DNA of 23,713 nt from Leptospirillum sp. (GTDB lineage: Bacteria > Nitrospirota > Leptospirillia > Leptospirillales > Leptospirillaceae), in contig DAIEST010000124.1 of NCBI GenBank assembly GCA_027346125.1, forward strand, positions 1-23,713, written 5' to 3'. The notes beneath the pieces are model-generated. The model was not told the origin of the DNA, did no database searches, and was given only the letters and a program-made list of their open reading frames with translations. How positions within the stretch are numbered: position 1 is the stretch's first letter; every line of letters starts with the position of its first letter. A program made the position numbers and the translations under genes. This document shows, in pieces, positions 16,773 to 23,681 of this stretch.

Positions 16773-16799
16773 TGCCCGACCGGACCGGCATTCCGGGCA
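16773..16799. terminator. Weak inverted repeat between convergent genes, possible bidirectional terminator
   Basis: TGCCCG (16773-16778) pairs perfectly with CGGGCA (16794-16799) around a 15-base loop. It sits in the 43-base gap between the convergent stops of GH15 copy 2 and the DUF2892 gene. Neither strand has a T-run after it, so intrinsic termination is doubtful. Confidence 0.25.
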
Positions 16800-16811
16800 A
16801 TTTCCGGAAAG

Positions 16812-17012
16812 TCAGTCCTTTTTCGCATTCAGCGGACAGGTCCGGATCCCCAGGATCGCGTAAAGCCCGCACCGGCCTGCAATCCCTGTCATCAGGGGAA
16901 GAAGGCCGATCCAGCCCCAAGGGGTTTTCGGCCCCAGAAACACGAGCGAAATCAGAACCAGTCCCAGTACAATCCGGATCACCCTATCCAGTGTTCCTTC
17001 ATTGACAGGCAT
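16812..17012 (-). CDS. Small DUF2892 family inner-membrane protein
   Basis: This 66-residue protein fits the DUF2892 family by its N-terminal NEGTLDRVIRIVLG and the C-terminal pattern GRCGLYAILGIRTCPLN, with C48 and C59. Two hydrophobic helices (about 11-27 and 33-47) put it in the inner membrane. DUF2892 modules also occur at the end of some rhodanese proteins (YgaP-like), where the cysteines have been linked to sulfur or redox chemistry; that link is not shown here. The ATG at 17012 has GGAGG 6 bases upstream. It is a single-gene unit facing GH15 copy 2, with its own extended -10 promoter at 17063-17071. Confidence 0.75.
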   Translation of the reverse strand: MPVNEGTLDRVIRIVLGLVLISLVFLGPKTPWGWIGLLPLMTGIAGRCGLYAILGIRTCPLNAKKD

Positions 17013-17062
17013 CCATCACCTCCATGATCGCAAACGATTGCTTGAACCGCGTCTTCACTGTC

Positions 17063-17071
17063 ATTTTACCA
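17063..17071 (-). promoter_or_regulatory. Putative extended -10 promoter for the DUF2892 gene
   Basis: Minus-strand TAAAAT (17063-17068) matches the -10 at 5 of 6 positions and is preceded by TG and one base, the extended -10 pattern. No good -35 is visible 16-18 bases upstream, as often found with extended -10 sites. It lies about 50 bases upstream of the ATG at 17012. Confidence 0.35.
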
Positions 17072-17077
17072 CCGTAT

Positions 17078-17099
17078 GGGCTTCCCTGAATTGAAGCCC
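17078..17099 (-). terminator. Hairpin downstream of nth, possible operon end
   Basis: GGGCTTC and GAAGCCC pair over 7 bases with an 8-base loop, starting 10 bases after the nth stop at 17109. There is no T-run after the stem, so this may be a transcript-end hairpin or an imperfect terminator rather than a classic intrinsic one. Confidence 0.35.
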
Positions 17100-17108
17100 C
17101 GATCGGAA

Positions 17109-17768
17109 CTATGTCGGCCTGGAACCGAAGAGGGGAAAGGATGGACAGATTTCCGACAGGACACAGGAGTTGCACAGCGGTTTCTTTGCGAGACAGACAT
17201 ATCGTCCATGAAGAAGAAGCCGGGATGAACCCGAAATCCAGGAAGATTCGGGCATCTGACGTTTCAGGTCCTCTTCGATTCGCTCCGGGTCCTCCGAAAC
17301 GGTCAGGGACAGCCTCCGGCTCACCCGCATGACATGCGTGTCGACCGGAACGGCAGGGATGCCGAATCCATGAGCCAGCACCACGCTGGCTGTCTTTCTC
17401 CCCACTCCCGGCAGGGTAACAAGATCCTCCATCCGCGGGGGAACCTTTCCGCCGAACCTTTCCTGAATGGCCAGCGCCAGCCGGACAATCTGTTCCGATT
17501 TCCGGCGGAAGAACCCGGTCGCCCGGATCAGGGGTTCCACCTCGGAAGGCTTCCCCCCGGACAATGCCCGGGCATCCGGAAACCTCCGGAAAAGCCCGGG
17601 AGTCACGGCATTGACCGTCCGGTCCGTGGATTGCGCCGACAGGACCGTTGCCACCAGAAGTTCGAACGCATTCGAGCAGTCAAGCTCCATCCGGGGATCC
17701 GGAATGGAAACAGACAGTTTTTCCAGAATCAGGTCCAAAGGGGGGCTCGGTCGACCGGAATCCGTCAT
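17109..17768 (-). CDS. nth: Endonuclease III (Nth), base-excision repair glycosylase/AP lyase
   Basis: Nth removes oxidised pyrimidines from DNA and cuts the abasic site. The 219-residue protein has the helix-hairpin-helix LPGVGRKTASVVL with catalytic K125, and VDTHV with catalytic D143. Four iron-sulfur cysteines follow in the pattern C192-x6-C199-x2-C202-x5-C208, so the cluster is intact. The frame is open upstream, but the ATG at 17768 overlaps the lon stop by 4 bases (ATGA) and gives the family's usual length. It is the last gene of the ligase-hsp20-lon-nth unit. A DNA ligase in the same operon would be able to seal the repaired strand, which is inferred only from context. Confidence 0.95.
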   Translation of the reverse strand: MTDSGRPSPPLDLILEKLSVSIPDPRMELDCSNAFELLVATVLSAQSTDRTVNAVTPGLFRRFPDARALSGGKPSEVEPLIRATGFFRRKSEQIVRLALAIQERFGGKVPPRMEDLVTLPGVGRKTASVVLAHGFGIPAVPVDTHVMRVSRRLSLTVSEDPERIEEDLKRQMPESSWISGSSRLLLHGRYVCLAKKPLCNSCVLSEICPSFPLFGSRPT

Positions 17769-20221
17769 CGGCGACTGGCCTTCCGTGCAGGCTTTTTCTG
17801 GACGTCCCCTCCCCTGGACCCCGTCCTTTCCCCTTCTCCGGTCTCTTTCTCCTTTTTTCCAGGGAACAGGCAATCCAGCAGAGAATCCATATGCTCGACC
17901 AGATGAACCTTCAAATCCTTGCGGACTTCCGGGGGGATATCATCCAGATCCTTTTCGTTGAAAGCGGGAATGAACACCTCCCGAATACCCGCTTCCCGGG
18001 CTCCGATCAATTTTTCCTTCACGCCGCCGACCGGCAGGACGCGCCCCGAAAGGGCAATTTCACCGGTCATTGCGATGGAAGAGGATACAGGCCTGTTGGT
18101 GGCCAAAGACGCAATCGCGGAGGTCATCGTGATCCCTGCCGAGGGTCCGTCCTTGGGAATGGCCCCTCCCGGCACATGGATGTGGATTTCGCTCTTCGCG
18201 AAAAACTCCTTGGGAATTCCCAGGCGTTCCGCGCGGGACTGGACAAAAGAAAACGCCGTACGGGCCGACTCTTTCATGACATCCCCCAGTTGTCCCGTCA
18301 GAATAAATCCTTTTCCTCCCGAAATCGCAACCGATTCGATAAACAGGACATCCCCTCCGTTGGGAGTCCATGCAAGCCCTGTCACCACTCCCGGCGCAGC
18401 ATCCGGAAGACGCTTCTGGGGCTCGATATACTCATTTCCCAGATACCGCTCCAGGTCTTTTCCCGAAATCACAATCCTGCGGGCTCTTTTCTGCTCGAGA
18501 CGGGCCCGGACAACCTTTCTGAGCAGGGTGGCGATCTTGCGATCGAGATTCCGGACGCCGGCCTCCCGGGTGAACCCCCGAATCAGCCGCACCAGCGCCT
18601 CATCGGTAAGATCGAACTCTTTCGGGTTGAGGCGGAGCTCTTTCATCATCCTGGGGATCAGGTAACTTCGGGCGATATGTCGTTTCTCCTCCCACGTGTA
18701 TCCCGGAAGCCGGATGAGCTCCATCCTGTCCAGCAGGGGACCGGGGATGGTCTGGAAGACATTGGCCGTTGTGATAAAAAACACCTTGGACAAATCGAAC
18801 GGCAAATCCAGATAATGATCCCGGAAATCCGCATTCTGCGCCGTATCCAGCACTTCAAGCAGCGCAGAGGCCGGATCCCCCCTGAAATCTCCTCCGACCT
18901 TGTCGATCTCATCCAGCATGAAAACAGGATTTTGGGTCCCGGCCTTGCGCATGCCCTGGATAATCCTTCCCGGCATCGCCCCCACATAAGTTCTCCGGTG
19001 ACCCCGGATTTCCGCTTCATCCCGGACCCCTCCAAGGGAAACCCGGACAAATTCTCTTCCCATGGACCGGGCGATCGACTGACCAAGTGTCGTTTTGCCG
19101 ACCCCGGGCGGACCGATCAGGCAGAGGACGGGACCCCGGTAAACCCCGTCCTGGATCCGGGAGAGAACCGCCAGTTCATCGAGAATCCTGTCCTTGATCT
19201 TTTCCAGACCGTAGTGATCCTCGTCCAGGACGGTCCGGGCCCGATCCAGGTCGAACGACACCGGGGAAACGCTGTTCCAGGGAAGGTCCAGGACGGTATC
19301 GAGATAAGTCCGGATGACCCCGGACTCCTGGGACTGGCCGCTTCCGAGACGCGCGAGACGATCCAGTTCGCGTCCCACCTCCCGGAAAACCTCTTCCGGA
19401 AGATCGGCCTTCTTGAGACGCTCGCGATACCTGACGATCTCCTCGTCCCCTTCAGACCCGTCTCCCAGTTCCTGCTGGATCGCCTTGACCTGCTCGCGAA
19501 GAAAGAAATCCCGCTGGCTCTTCTGGACTTCGTCGTGGATCTTGGACTTGATCTTTCCGCCCAGTTCGAGCAGCTCCAGCTCCTTTTCCAGTTGCGAAGC
19601 CAGTGCCATCAGCTTTTCCTCGGCGGAATCGATTTCCAGGAATCTCTGGCGCTCTGCCAGCGGCATCTTGAGAAATGTCACAACAAGATAGGCCAGATGG
19701 TGCGGATTATCGACGTTCAGCGCCATCGTCTCGAACTCGTCCGGAAGGTAGGGCGCCATGGAGGAAAGCTTTTTCACCTGCCCCAGAATGGTCCTCATCA
19801 GCGCTTCTACGTTCCCGTCCCGATCGGAGCTTTCCGGAACGGACTCTATTCTTGCCCGAATCAGGGGATCTTCCTGGAGAACCTCCACGATACGAATCCG
19901 CCGGTATCCCTGAACCATGATCGCCAGCCCGCCGGCAGGTATCCGCAGAAGTTTGTGGATCAGAACCATCGTTCCGGTCTTGAAGATGCGGTCGGAAAGA
20001 AATTCCTTCCCGGGATCCGGATGCCCGTCCCCCTGGACTTCCTGTGGACGTCCCGCCACGCAGACCAGCATTTTGGGATCCCTGTTCATCGCCTCGTCGA
20101 TGGCGGCAAGGGACTTTGGATCGTGAAACGCGAGAGAAGTGAGGATATGGGGGAAAACAACCGTTTCGGGAAGAATGACGACCGGACATTCCTCCGGCGT
20201 CGGAATCGATTCATCCGGCAT
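17765..20221 (-). CDS. lon: ATP-dependent protease Lon
   Basis: Lon degrades misfolded and short-lived regulatory proteins in the cytoplasm. The 818-residue protein has the N-terminal substrate domain (about 12-200), a coiled coil, an AAA+ module and a C-terminal protease. Walker A is GPPGVGKT at 370-377 and Walker B VFMLDEID at 433-440. The protease dyad is S694 in PKDGPSAG and K737 in GGVKEKLIGA. The start ATG 20221 has AAGGAG 6 bases upstream and lies inside the end of hsp20 (11-base overlap). The C-terminus runs about 30 charged, lysine/arginine-rich residues beyond the usual Lon end, a feature worth noting. Confidence 0.97.
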   Translation of the reverse strand: MPDESIPTPEECPVVILPETVVFPHILTSLAFHDPKSLAAIDEAMNRDPKMLVCVAGRPQEVQGDGHPDPGKEFLSDRIFKTGTMVLIHKLLRIPAGGLAIMVQGYRRIRIVEVLQEDPLIRARIESVPESSDRDGNVEALMRTILGQVKKLSSMAPYLPDEFETMALNVDNPHHLAYLVVTFLKMPLAERQRFLEIDSAEEKLMALASQLEKELELLELGGKIKSKIHDEVQKSQRDFFLREQVKAIQQELGDGSEGDEEIVRYRERLKKADLPEEVFREVGRELDRLARLGSGQSQESGVIRTYLDTVLDLPWNSVSPVSFDLDRARTVLDEDHYGLEKIKDRILDELAVLSRIQDGVYRGPVLCLIGPPGVGKTTLGQSIARSMGREFVRVSLGGVRDEAEIRGHRRTYVGAMPGRIIQGMRKAGTQNPVFMLDEIDKVGGDFRGDPASALLEVLDTAQNADFRDHYLDLPFDLSKVFFITTANVFQTIPGPLLDRMELIRLPGYTWEEKRHIARSYLIPRMMKELRLNPKEFDLTDEALVRLIRGFTREAGVRNLDRKIATLLRKVVRARLEQKRARRIVISGKDLERYLGNEYIEPQKRLPDAAPGVVTGLAWTPNGGDVLFIESVAISGGKGFILTGQLGDVMKESARTAFSFVQSRAERLGIPKEFFAKSEIHIHVPGGAIPKDGPSAGITMTSAIASLATNRPVSSSIAMTGEIALSGRVLPVGGVKEKLIGAREAGIREVFIPAFNEKDLDDIPPEVRKDLKVHLVEHMDSLLDCLFPGKKEKETGEGERTGSRGGDVQKKPARKASRR

Positions 20222-20672
20222 GTGAATCTCCTTCCCCCTCGCTGACCGACACAATGATCACCGGCTTGGGCGGTTTCCTGCCGATCGTGATCCGGAGAAA
20301 CCCCATGGGAAATTCTGCCCGGATCGACTGTGTATCCAGTCCTTCCGGAAGGGAGATGATCCGTTCGAAATCCCCGTAATTGATTTCCATCTGGAGATAA
20401 TTCCGCTTGCTCTGGGATCCGGAGATCTTGGATTCGTCCTTGCGGTGCCCCCGGACGATCAGACGGCCGCCGTCGATCCCGATACTGATGTCGTCCTTAT
20501 GGATGCCGGCCAGTTCCATCTTGATGACCAGGGCATCTCCGGTTTCATAGATGTCCGTCATGGGTTGCCAGTGGGCATCGCCTGGAGCCCGAAAGATGAT
20601 TTCGGGAGAAATTCCCTTGGATACAGCCTCCACGAGCTGCAGGAACAAATGATCGATATCATGGGGTTTCAC
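20211..20672 (-). CDS. Hsp20/alpha-crystallin small heat-shock protein
   Basis: Small heat-shock proteins hold unfolding proteins for later refolding or degradation. The 153-residue protein has an alpha-crystallin domain at about 35-132, with WQPMTDIYETGDALVIKMEL, then YGDFERIISLP and GFLRITI near the end. GFL replaces the usual GVL. A VII triplet (138-140) may be the I-x-I oligomerisation motif. The GTG start overlaps the ligase stop by 4 bases (GTGA), and GGAGG lies 9 bases upstream. The stop lies within the lon start region. Pairing a holding chaperone with Lon suggests hand-over of damaged proteins. Confidence 0.9.
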   Translation of the reverse strand: MKPHDIDHLFLQLVEAVSKGISPEIIFRAPGDAHWQPMTDIYETGDALVIKMELAGIHKDDISIGIDGGRLIVRGHRKDESKISGSQSKRNYLQMEINYGDFERIISLPEGLDTQSIRAEFPMGFLRITIGRKPPKPVIIVSVSEGEGDSHAG

Positions 20673-22513
20673 TCTTCAACTCCTCCGTCTTCCAGTCGTC
20701 CTGATTGTTCTGGCTTCTCCGGCTTCCGGTGCCGTGAAAGAAGGTTCCTCTGCCGATAGAAAAGTGTCTTCACTTCGGAGACCGTCGTCGCATCCAGCGG
20801 CCCTTTGTCTGCCCTCACATGAGAAACCATACGGGGAAAGCGCAACGCATACCCGTCCTCCCCGTCTTTCTTTCCGCACATATGCTGGGGAGAACGGGTA
20901 ATATCGTCCGCACGGACGGAAACGACATAGCGCGGGTCCACCCAGTACTCCGGCTCAATATCGCTGAAAACGGAGGCGGGACGGGACGGAACCACCGATT
21001 CCTCAAGCATCTGCCTGAGAATGATCCAGTTTTCTTCCGTCAGACCGGAGCCGATCCGCGCAATGGAGACAAAAGCATCCTGATCCGGATCGTAGACCGC
21101 TGCCAGAACGGCACCGATTCCAAGCCTGGTCCGCTGTCCTTTTCCCGGGTAATACCCGATGAGGACCAGGTCGAGCGTGTCGGACAGAGCCTCTTTGTAG
21201 CTTCTTTTGAGCTTGATCCAGTTGAAGTTCCGGGACCCGGCCGTATACACCCCTTCCATCCGCTTTGCGATGATCCCCTCGAAGCCTTCCTCCAGAACCT
21301 CATCGAAGAACTGATCGATGAGAGAGGGATGATCGGCCACAATCAGTCGGGATGTTCCGAAAACACCCGACGGAGCCGTTTCATACTCGTCAATGGCGAA
21401 TGCGTGGACGGGAAAAACATGTTCTATCTGTTTGCGCCGTTCCCGAAAAGGACGGTCCAGCCAGCTTTCCCCATCCAGATACATCAGGTCGAAGACAAGC
21501 GCCTTCAAGGGAACCTCCAACGATTTTTCAAGAACATTATGCTTCCTTTTCCGGGTAATCGTCACCTGGAAAGGGTGGAATCCCCCCGTCTCGGAATTGA
21601 ATCCGAGCGCCTCCCCCTCAAAAATGACCGTTCTGTCTCCAAACAGGACCCGGGTCGCTTCGACAATCTCGGGAAACATGGATGTGGTTTCCTCGAGGTT
21701 GCGAGAAAACACCTGGACCCGTTGCCCATCGGAATGGACCTGACAGCGGAATCCGTCGTATTTGCTTTCCACGGCGCAAACACCGATCTTGTCAAAGATC
21801 TCTTCCCCGGAAGACAGGCGTTCACAAAGAGCCATCCGGATCGGATATCCCGGAACAGGACGAAGGGAAAGCACACCATCCAGTCCCTCCCGGCCCAGGG
21901 CGGTAGCCACCCGTCCAAGGTCCGAACACAGGTTGTAGGCCTTTTCGATGGCGGACTTTGCCTCTTTTCCGCCCTGCCATTGTGCCATTGCGTCCATGAT
22001 CGTCGCATCGCCGACTCCCAGTCGCAGCTTTCCGACGACAAAACGGGCAACAAACCTGGCGGAAAGAGGGGAAAGGCTCAGAAAAAGCTCTGCCAGCGAG
22101 CGGACCTTCCCCTCCTGGGATCCTTCTCCGGACTGGACGGACAACGCACACAACTCTTCAAAAACGGAAAGCACCGGAAGCGCTTTTCCGGTGCGCCCCG
22201 CCAGAAGCTGTTCGACAAGAACCCCGGGGTCTCCCAGTACACCCAGAAGCCGCTCGGGAGACTCGTTCAGCGGAATGGCCGCATCAGAGATCGCCCGCTC
22301 GATGGCCCGAAGGACAAGCTTGGAGGACATCCCCATCTCGCCTCCCCGGAAAGGGGGAGCCAGCTGCCCCTGTACCATATACACCACCGGGGCCAACTCC
22401 GGAACATCGAGTTCTTTCAGCAGCCCGCCGAGAGTCCGGGCCATTTCAAGACGACTGGAAAGACGTTCGAGACTGGAAAAATATTCGCAGACATGATCAA
22501 TTGACGCTGGCAA
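20669..22513 (-). CDS. ATP-dependent DNA ligase, archaeal/LigI-type three-domain
   Basis: This enzyme seals nicks in double-stranded DNA using ATP. An N-terminal DNA-binding domain (about 1-215) resembles that of archaeal and eukaryotic LigI ligases. The nucleotidyltransferase domain holds the adenylated lysine, K251, in SKYDGFRCQVH (motif I). FEGEALGF is motif III, EGIIAKRMEG motif IV and WIKLKR motif V. A C-terminal OB-fold follows. The frame is open to a TTG at 22606, but that start lacks a ribosome binding site and would cover promoter-like sequence. The TTG at 22513, with GGGAGG 9 bases upstream, gives 614 residues and aligns with the family start, so I chose it. Bacteria normally rely on NAD-dependent LigA for replication, so this is probably an extra repair ligase. 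Confidence 0.9.
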   Translation of the reverse strand: MPASIDHVCEYFSSLERLSSRLEMARTLGGLLKELDVPELAPVVYMVQGQLAPPFRGGEMGMSSKLVLRAIERAISDAAIPLNESPERLLGVLGDPGVLVEQLLAGRTGKALPVLSVFEELCALSVQSGEGSQEGKVRSLAELFLSLSPLSARFVARFVVGKLRLGVGDATIMDAMAQWQGGKEAKSAIEKAYNLCSDLGRVATALGREGLDGVLSLRPVPGYPIRMALCERLSSGEEIFDKIGVCAVESKYDGFRCQVHSDGQRVQVFSRNLEETTSMFPEIVEATRVLFGDRTVIFEGEALGFNSETGGFHPFQVTITRKRKHNVLEKSLEVPLKALVFDLMYLDGESWLDRPFRERRKQIEHVFPVHAFAIDEYETAPSGVFGTSRLIVADHPSLIDQFFDEVLEEGFEGIIAKRMEGVYTAGSRNFNWIKLKRSYKEALSDTLDLVLIGYYPGKGQRTRLGIGAVLAAVYDPDQDAFVSIARIGSGLTEENWIILRQMLEESVVPSRPASVFSDIEPEYWVDPRYVVSVRADDITRSPQHMCGKKDGEDGYALRFPRMVSHVRADKGPLDATTVSEVKTLFYRQRNLLSRHRKPEKPEQSGRLEDGGVEE

Positions 22514-22523
22514 CTCTTGAGTC

Positions 22524-22543
22524 CTCCCTGAAGAATCAGGAAA
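22524..22543 (-). promoter_or_regulatory. Hairpin covering the ligase ribosome binding site
   Basis: On the minus strand TTTCCTGA (22536-22543) can pair with TCAGGGAG (22524-22531) around a 4-base loop, using 6 Watson-Crick and 2 G-U pairs. The right arm contains most of the GGGAGG (22523-22528) that leads the ligase TTG start. This could hide the ribosome binding site at low temperature or in some state. It is a structural prediction by eye. Confidence 0.35.
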
Positions 22544-22551
22544 CGTTTTCT

Positions 22552-22580
22552 TTGTACCTGTTTTTGAATCGTTATAGAAT
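22552..22580 (+). promoter_or_regulatory. Putative promoter for the small lipoprotein gene
   Basis: TTGTAC (22552-22557) and TAGAAT (22575-22580) are separated by 17 bases; the -10 matches 5 of 6 consensus positions and the -35 half. Transcription toward the GTG at 22672 leaves a leader of about 85 bases. The site lies in the 158-base divergent gap shared with the ligase operon. Confidence 0.4.
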
Positions 22581-22607
22581 GAAAGGGCGTGGGATAATCC
22601 AATCAAG
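22578..22607 (-). promoter_or_regulatory. Possible heat-shock-type promoter for the ligase-hsp20-lon-nth operon
   Basis: On the minus strand CTTGATT (22601-22607), 13 bases, then CCCTTTCATT (22578-22587) loosely resembles the sigma-32 pattern CTTGAAA and CCCCAT. A sigma-70-like TATAAC lies just downstream, but without a clear -35. This is the only promoter-like region ahead of the operon. The match is weak and inferred partly from hsp20 and lon being in the operon. Confidence 0.25.
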
Positions 22608-22671
22608 GCCCGACCAGGGAACGATCACAGGAATCACCGGAAACGAGAACCATTGAGGAAAGGAAAAACCC

Positions 22672-23136
22672 GTGAGCGTTCAAAAATTTCGGATCATTGC
22701 CCTGACAGCAGGAACAGCCGGGGTTCTTTTGCTCTCTGCCTGTTCGTTCACGTTCGGCGGAGCGGGAGCGGATACAAACGCATCCCCCCCCGCTTCCGGA
22801 CAAGACAGACAGAGCCTGTCCGGGCCGTCAACACCTCTCCCCATTGCATCCCGGCATTCGGCAACTCTTGGCAAGACACAAAGCCCGCTCGGGCTCGAGC
22901 CGATGGGAAACGGGGGAAACGACCAGAGTCCCGCATCGCAGCTCATGTCGGAGGGAACTCTCGGATATGTTCTGGACCATCTCTTCGGAGGGCCGAATCC
23001 CCATATTTCCAGACCATATCTGCCAGTTCCGGGGTACAGCCAGACCACTGCCGGCGGGGTCCCCGGAGGGCTTTGGCCGGGGAACTGGTGGATACAGGGA
23101 CAGGGGGGCGGATACAACCTGACCCACCTCCCCTGA
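22672..23136 (+). CDS. Small secreted lipoprotein of unknown function
   Basis: I do not recognise this 154-residue protein. Residues 1-23 form a lipoprotein signal peptide with hydrophobic core and lipobox LSAC, so C24 should be acylated. Serine at +2 suggests transfer to the outer membrane. The mature part is low-complexity, rich in Gly, Pro, Ser and Asn, with no predicted long helices. The end has a Gly/Pro/Trp-rich segment (WPGNWW, then GQGGGYN). The start is GTG with AAAGGA 8 bases upstream. It diverges from the ligase operon and converges on the Spy/CpxP-like gene with 17 bases between stops. An envelope-structural role is possible, but nothing in the sequence proves one. Confidence 0.7.
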   Translation: MSVQKFRIIALTAGTAGVLLLSACSFTFGGAGADTNASPPASGQDRQSLSGPSTPLPIASRHSATLGKTQSPLGLEPMGNGGNDQSPASQLMSEGTLGYVLDHLFGGPNPHISRPYLPVPGYSQTTAGGVPGGLWPGNWWIQGQGGGYNLTHLP

Positions 23137-23153
23137 CAAGCGATTCGTGCGAT

Positions 23154-23681
23154 CTAGTGGGAAGGCTCCTTGGGTTTCGACGTGGACTTCTGCTTGCTGA
23201 GAAGAGTGGACCAGTCCTGTCGCGCCTTGTCCCACTGTGCTTTTTTCAGGATCCCCTGAACGTGCGCGAGGGAGCGGATTGCGCTGTAGGTCACCTCTCC
23301 CCTGAGATCGGAAAGCCGCTGAATCTCGGGCTTGACCTTCTTCAGCGGAATGGGGAATGTTCCGACCTCTTTCGAAAGAGTTTCGGCAATCCGGCCCATC
23401 TCCCTTCCGAGATCCTGGCTTTTCAAACGGAAATCCACCTGGATGTCTCTCAGTTCGCGGACCTGGTCGTTCGTGAGTCCCAGTTCTTTCTGCTGGGACG
23501 GAATCCAGTTCAGGAACAGATCCGTTGAGATCACGCTGTTCTGAACGGGATCCAGCTCGGCGGCAGAGGCTTGGAGAGGCTCCAGGATCGAGATTCCCGA
23601 ACCGCTGGCCAAAATCATCCATCCGATCAGCATTCCGGCAAAGAATCTCTTTCCCACCCTTTTTCCCATCGTTCGATCCAT
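23154..23681 (-). CDS. Spy/CpxP-like periplasmic stress protein (LTxxQ type)
   Basis: This 175-residue exported protein has a signal peptide with a basic start, hydrophobic core and likely cleavage after ASA (residue 40). The mature part is almost all helical and charged. It carries LTNDQ at 69-73, the LTxxQ motif of the Spy/CpxP/periplasmic metal-sensor fold, and a weaker second repeat (LKKAQWDKARQ) at 145-155. Family members act as periplasmic chaperones or bind metal to control envelope-stress sensors. The ATG at 23681 has GAAGGGG 6 bases upstream; a second ATG at 23669 would still keep the signal. It runs toward the lipoprotein gene. Upstream control lies beyond the window. Confidence 0.75.
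   Translation of the reverse strand: MDRTMGKRVGKRFFAGMLIGWMILASGSGISILEPLQASAAELDPVQNSVISTDLFLNWIPSQQKELGLTNDQVRELRDIQVDFRLKSQDLGREMGRIAETLSKEVGTFPIPLKKVKPEIQRLSDLRGEVTYSAIRSLAHVQGILKKAQWDKARQDWSTLLSKQKSTSKPKEPSH

Noticed and set aside
17769..17873. 35-residue upstream extension of nth
   Set aside because: It lies in the lon C-terminal coding region; ATG 17768 overlaps the lon stop by 4 bases and matches the family length.
17648..20245. Very long open frame (865 codons) antisense to lon
   Set aside because: Its product has no recognisable domain and low-complexity basic composition. It mirrors lon, whose catalytic motifs are all present; long antisense frames are common in GC-rich genes.
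20819..22504. 561-codon open frame antisense to the DNA ligase
   Set aside because: It is the mirror of a ligase with intact motifs I, III, IV and V, and has no recognisable domain.
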